Shown piece after piece: positions 60,937-64,000 of a stretch of 64,000 nt of DNA (positions within the stretch are counted from its first letter, which is position 1; each line of letters begins with the position of its first letter). Origin of the DNA: Butyrivibrio sp. LB2008 (GTDB taxonomy: Bacteria; Bacillota; Clostridia; Lachnospirales; Lachnospiraceae); NCBI RefSeq assembly GCF_000621565.1, contig NZ_KK211306.1, positions 359,611 through 423,610 on the forward strand. Direction: 5' to 3'. The notes under the pieces were generated by a model. It did not search any database. It was not told where the DNA came from and worked only from the letters and a program-made list of their open reading frames with translations. The translations under genes were made by a program, and so were the position numbers.

Positions 60937-62769
60937 TCAAAACTCTTTTCCAACTATACTGTAAGCAAACGAAACAAATTCTTTTCGTCTGTCCGTATCA
61001 ATGTATTTAAAGACATCATATATCTTCTTGTGCCCTCCACCTGTATTCTCAAGTCCGAGCGCAAGCCCCAATGCCGATATCTCATCCTGCGCATCAACCT
61101 GTCTTGAGAACATGAGCGCATCTATGTAACCGTTTTTCTCCATCTTGGTATAAGCATAAGCAAATGCCGCTGCCTGTACGTCTTCTCCGGATGTGGACGA
61201 ATAGCCTATCTCACTCAATATTATTGAGCGCACATTGCCGGAATTATCCCTCATGGAGTCTTTCTGCATATAATTCGTAAGCACCTCGATGTTATCCATC
61301 GTGATAGTAGGTGTTGTTTCTGTATGATTTACATATTTTGAAGCATTCCAAAATGCTGTATTTCCGTTCGGAAAAGAATACGGATGAGCAGCAAGTCCCC
61401 AGTCTATATTGCCGTATTTCGCTATCGACGAGGAAAAAATATCAAGAACATCCTTAGCGTCATAATCGCCTGTTTTTTCCGTATTATATGTCCAGCGCTG
61501 GTCGATAGGTATATAAACCTTTGCTCCGGCATTCTCAGACATTATAGCATTGTAAAAGACTCTGAAAGCTCTTGTAAATGCCGCTGTATAAGTATTCACA
61601 TCGGTATTGGCCATGTAATTGTATTCTTTTCTGGCATTAACCTCATTTGCAATGATCCACATGCTGACATTGCCATGCCCTGTTCCCGAATATCTTCCTG
61701 CCAAAAAACTTCCTATTGCCGCAAGTGCCTTGACACCGCCTTCATCGGACGCATTAAACATATAATAAGGTGCCGACGATCCGCTTCTGGCATTTGGATG
61801 CGTGATCTCGGGATATGTGGAGGGATTCGCATCATTTAATATGATAGCGGCTATATCTATCCCCATATCATTGAGCTTCTTAAACAGATTATCATAATCA
61901 TTCATAATCTGTGAATTAAAATGATATTTAACTCCGCAATATTCATACTCTATTCCGCCGGAAGTCGTAAGAATATGCGAAAGAGGAATATTATAAGAGC
62001 AATAATTAACCCCAAGATCCGGCAATTCGGAAAGTCTAAGCGGATGAGGCAGGATCCCCTTTATAGACCTGTGCTTCATTCCACTGTAATTATGTCTTGC
62101 GCAGGCATTGGGATTATTTATGTATTTGGGATGACTTACAATAATATAACTGTCATCTTTTTTTACCGCGATTGAAAATTTGGAAAATAATCGCGTATCA
62201 GCGGACTCCTTCTTGAGATTAAGCTTAAACGAAGCTTCCTCTCCCTTATATGTCTTTTCTATAGGCTCTGCACCCTCAGCAATCTCATCCTCATAAGTTG
62301 CCTGTTCAAAAAGATAATAATATTTGTCATCACTTCCCGGTATTCCGTTAGAAGTTGCTTCTATCTGTATTTTTTCCCCATCTACAATGGCACAATTGTT
62401 TATGCTTGCAAATTCTGCCGTATTCTCAGGGGTAAGTTCAACGGTTTCAGGTCTCTGCGAAAGAGCCTCTGAAACTCTTCTGCCTGCTCCGATTATATGA
62501 TTTATAATGTCCGGATTGACATTTAGCTCCTTACTTACATTTTGAGGTGTTTCATTTGCCAGTTTGGTCGCCTTAACATACGGACCTGATTCCGACAAAG
62601 AACTCCTTCCATGCAGGTTCTTTATTAAGCCAACAATTATAACAGTAAAATAAACAAGCGCAGCGGCTGTAACTATTCCTGTAAGAACTATCAGTCTTCT
62701 GTTTCGCCGGATTCTTTGATTTCTTTTTCCTCCCCGCCCGGTTCGCATCTTGCGCTTTTTTTTCTTCAT
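60937..62769 (-). CDS. Membrane-anchored DUF5722 putative glycoside hydrolase
   Basis: 610 residues. A very basic cytoplasmic start (KKKKRKMRTGRGGKRNQRIRRNRR) and a single TM (LIVLTGIVTAAALVYFTVIIVGLI) put the rest outside. A beta-sandwich part covers about 110-220. A TIM-barrel region of DUF5722 type covers about 240-605, with IIANEVNAR (candidate proton donor Glu after Asn) and ILSEIGYSS (candidate nucleophile Glu), as in GH clan-A enzymes. The reaction is not known. The ATG overlaps the rarA stop (TGATG), so it is coupled to rarA, which is an unlikely functional pairing. Confidence 0.85.
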   Translation of the reverse strand: MKKKKRKMRTGRGGKRNQRIRRNRRLIVLTGIVTAAALVYFTVIIVGLIKNLHGRSSLSESGPYVKATKLANETPQNVSKELNVNPDIINHIIGAGRRVSEALSQRPETVELTPENTAEFASINNCAIVDGEKIQIEATSNGIPGSDDKYYYLFEQATYEDEIAEGAEPIEKTYKGEEASFKLNLKKESADTRLFSKFSIAVKKDDSYIIVSHPKYINNPNACARHNYSGMKHRSIKGILPHPLRLSELPDLGVNYCSYNIPLSHILTTSGGIEYEYCGVKYHFNSQIMNDYDNLFKKLNDMGIDIAAIILNDANPSTYPEITHPNARSGSSAPYYMFNASDEGGVKALAAIGSFLAGRYSGTGHGNVSMWIIANEVNARKEYNYMANTDVNTYTAAFTRAFRVFYNAIMSENAGAKVYIPIDQRWTYNTEKTGDYDAKDVLDIFSSSIAKYGNIDWGLAAHPYSFPNGNTAFWNASKYVNHTETTPTITMDNIEVLTNYMQKDSMRDNSGNVRSIILSEIGYSSTSGEDVQAAAFAYAYTKMEKNGYIDALMFSRQVDAQDEISALGLALGLENTGGGHKKIYDVFKYIDTDRRKEFVSFAYSIVGKEF

Positions 62770-64000
62770 CAATCTTCCTTTTTCGTTCTATTTTTCAACT
62801 TCTTCATATGTTCCTTTATCTTGAGCTCATATCCGTTTCCTGTCGGATTATAAAATTCCTTGCCGTTAAGTTCATAAGGCAAATACTGTTGTTCTACATA
62901 ATGATCCGGATAATCATGAGCATACTTGTATCCAATTCCATGTCCAAGCTTAGCTGCTGATTTGTAATGTGCATCCTGAAGGTGCGAAGGAATAGGAAGA
63001 TTCCCTGTTTCCCTGAGTGTGCTCTGCGCCTTCTCTATCGCAAGATAAGCGGCGTTACTCTTAGGTGCCGTAGCAATATAACTTGCCGCCTGAGACAGCG
63101 TTATCCTGGCTTCCGGCATTCCAAGTCTCTCAACTGCAAGTGAAGCTGCAACTGCCACCTGCAATGCTTGCGGATCTGCGTTTCCGACATCTTCCGAAGC
63201 GCATACCATCATTCGCCTTACTATGAATTTAGGGTCTTCTCCGGCATCAAGCATTCTTGCAAGATAATAAACTGCGGCATCCGGATCCGAACCTCTCATA
63301 CTCTTTATAAACGCCGATATGGTGTCATAGTGGTTGTCGCCGTCCTTATCATATCTGGCAACCTTCCTCTGTATGCACTCTTCCGCAACTTCTTTGGTTA
63401 TGTGAATGAGTCCGTCGCTGCTTCGCTCTGTTGTCATAACGCCAAGTTCAATGGCATTAAGAGCATGTCTTGCATCTCCGTCAGAAAGATCTGCAAGAAA
63501 ATCTGCAGCCTCAGGTTCAAGAACAGCATTATAACCGCCCATCCCCCTCTCTTTATCAGTAACGGCGCGGTTTAAAAGAACTTTGATATCTTCAACCGTA
63601 AGCGGTTTGAGCTCAAACACGACCGACCTTGAAATAAGAGCCCCGTTCACCTCAAAGTAAGGATTTTCCGTAGTTGCACCGATAAGGATCACAGTCCCGT
63701 CCTCAACAAACGGAAGAAGGTAGTCCTGCTGCCCCTTATTGAATCTGTGAATCTCATCTATAAAAAGAATGGTCTTCTTTCCGTACATTCCAAGGTTATC
63801 CTTAGCCTTGTTTACGACTTCTTCCATATCTTTTTTGCCCGCTATAGTAGCATTTATCTGGGTAAACTCAGCTTTCGTGGTACCCGCGATAACTTTAGCA
63901 AGCGTAGTCTTTCCGGTTCCGGGGGGTCCGTACAGGATTATGGAACTTAATTTATCTGCCTGAATCGCACGATAAAGAAGCTTGTCTTTAGCAATGATAT
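62769..64000 (-). CDS. rarA: RarA/MgsA replication-associated recombination ATPase (5' end outside window)
   Basis: AAA+ clamp-loader-like ATPase that acts at stalled forks. The frame is open to the window edge: it includes RAIQADKLSSIILYGPPGTGKTTLAKVI (Walker A) near 63900-63950, then LFIDEIHRFNKGQQDYLLPFVEDG (Walker B), GATTENPYFEVN (sensor 1), LSDGDARHALN, and the C-terminal MgsA tail ending in YNPTGNGYELKIKEHMKKLK. At least 410 codons are present, so only the first ~25-40 residues are missing. It overlaps the DUF5722 gene start by 1 bp. Confidence 0.95.
   Translation of the reverse strand, partial: IIAKDKLLYRAIQADKLSSIILYGPPGTGKTTLAKVIAGTTKAEFTQINATIAGKKDMEEVVNKAKDNLGMYGKKTILFIDEIHRFNKGQQDYLLPFVEDGTVILIGATTENPYFEVNGALISRSVVFELKPLTVEDIKVLLNRAVTDKERGMGGYNAVLEPEAADFLADLSDGDARHALNAIELGVMTTERSSDGLIHITKEVAEECIQRKVARYDKDGDNHYDTISAFIKSMRGSDPDAAVYYLARMLDAGEDPKFIVRRMMVCASEDVGNADPQALQVAVAASLAVERLGMPEARITLSQAASYIATAPKSNAAYLAIEKAQSTLRETGNLPIPSHLQDAHYKSAAKLGHGIGYKYAHDYPDHYVEQQYLPYELNGKEFYNPTGNGYELKIKEHMKKLKNRTKKED

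Overview
The window looks like chromosomal DNA of a low-to-moderate GC, strictly anaerobic, polysaccharide-using Firmicute of the Lachnospiraceae (Butyrivibrio/Pseudobutyrivibrio-like). This is inference from gene content: a cytoplasmic GH5 glucanase, a PPi-type phosphofructokinase, glycogen phosphorylase, an NAD-type malic enzyme, DUF4364, DUF4832 and DUF5722 proteins, and AGGAGG-type ribosome binding sites. No rRNA, transposase, phage gene or CRISPR array was seen.

Layout. 1-5.6 kb: GH5 glucanase, Nudix hydrolase, two lipoproteins and a stand-alone activase-related protein of the 2-hydroxyacyl-CoA dehydratase group, all on the minus strand. 5.9-12 kb: a heptad-repeat lipoprotein and an MMPL/RND exporter, with a TetR gene upstream and two identical palindromes straddling the exporter promoter. 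12-14.3 kb: NagA with an internal 36-bp repeat insert, a regular array of four hairpins, a 163-bp palindromic element and a small membrane protein. 14.4-19.7 kb: an exopolysaccharide operon (GT4 glycosyltransferase, sugar nucleotidyltransferase, and a protein with three WavE-like domains) behind a long folded leader. 20-31.7 kb: DUF4832 secreted protein, XRE regulator, glycogen phosphorylase, a disordered acidic repeat protein, phosphofructokinase, O-antigen-ligase-like protein, an exported Ala/Ser/Thr-rich protein and a 55-aa membrane protein. 31.7-32.7 kb: gene-free, made of 18-bp, 53-bp and 64-bp tandem repeats plus a second palindromic element. 33-39.4 kb: a two-component system with an ABC-2 permease and a BceAB/MacB-like ABC transporter. 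39.4-39.9 kb: a BrnT/BrnA toxin-antitoxin pair.

40-52 kb is the most interesting region: a peptide-secretion island. It has an AgrC-like sensor kinase and LytTR regulator, a divergently transcribed 16-codon ORF with a perfect Shine-Dalgarno, a C39-peptidase ABC exporter, a double-glycine-leader precursor, a HlyD-type accessory protein, a four-Ig-domain surface protein and a string of small membrane proteins that could give immunity. The same 10-bp direct repeat (ACTCAAGATA, 20-bp period) lies the same distance before the -10 of both the 16-codon ORF and the exporter, so one LytTR regulon is the simplest reading. The 50-aa membrane protein inside the island has a paralogue at 31.5 kb.

52-64 kb: ABC exporter plus MATE pump, GlmS, an SH3b-SGNH exported protein, tRNA-Thr(GGU) flanked by two inverted copies of a ~220-bp giant palindrome whose arms have changed in a compensatory way, DUF4364, malic enzyme, a DUF5722 membrane-anchored putative glycosidase, and the 3' part of rarA running off the right edge.
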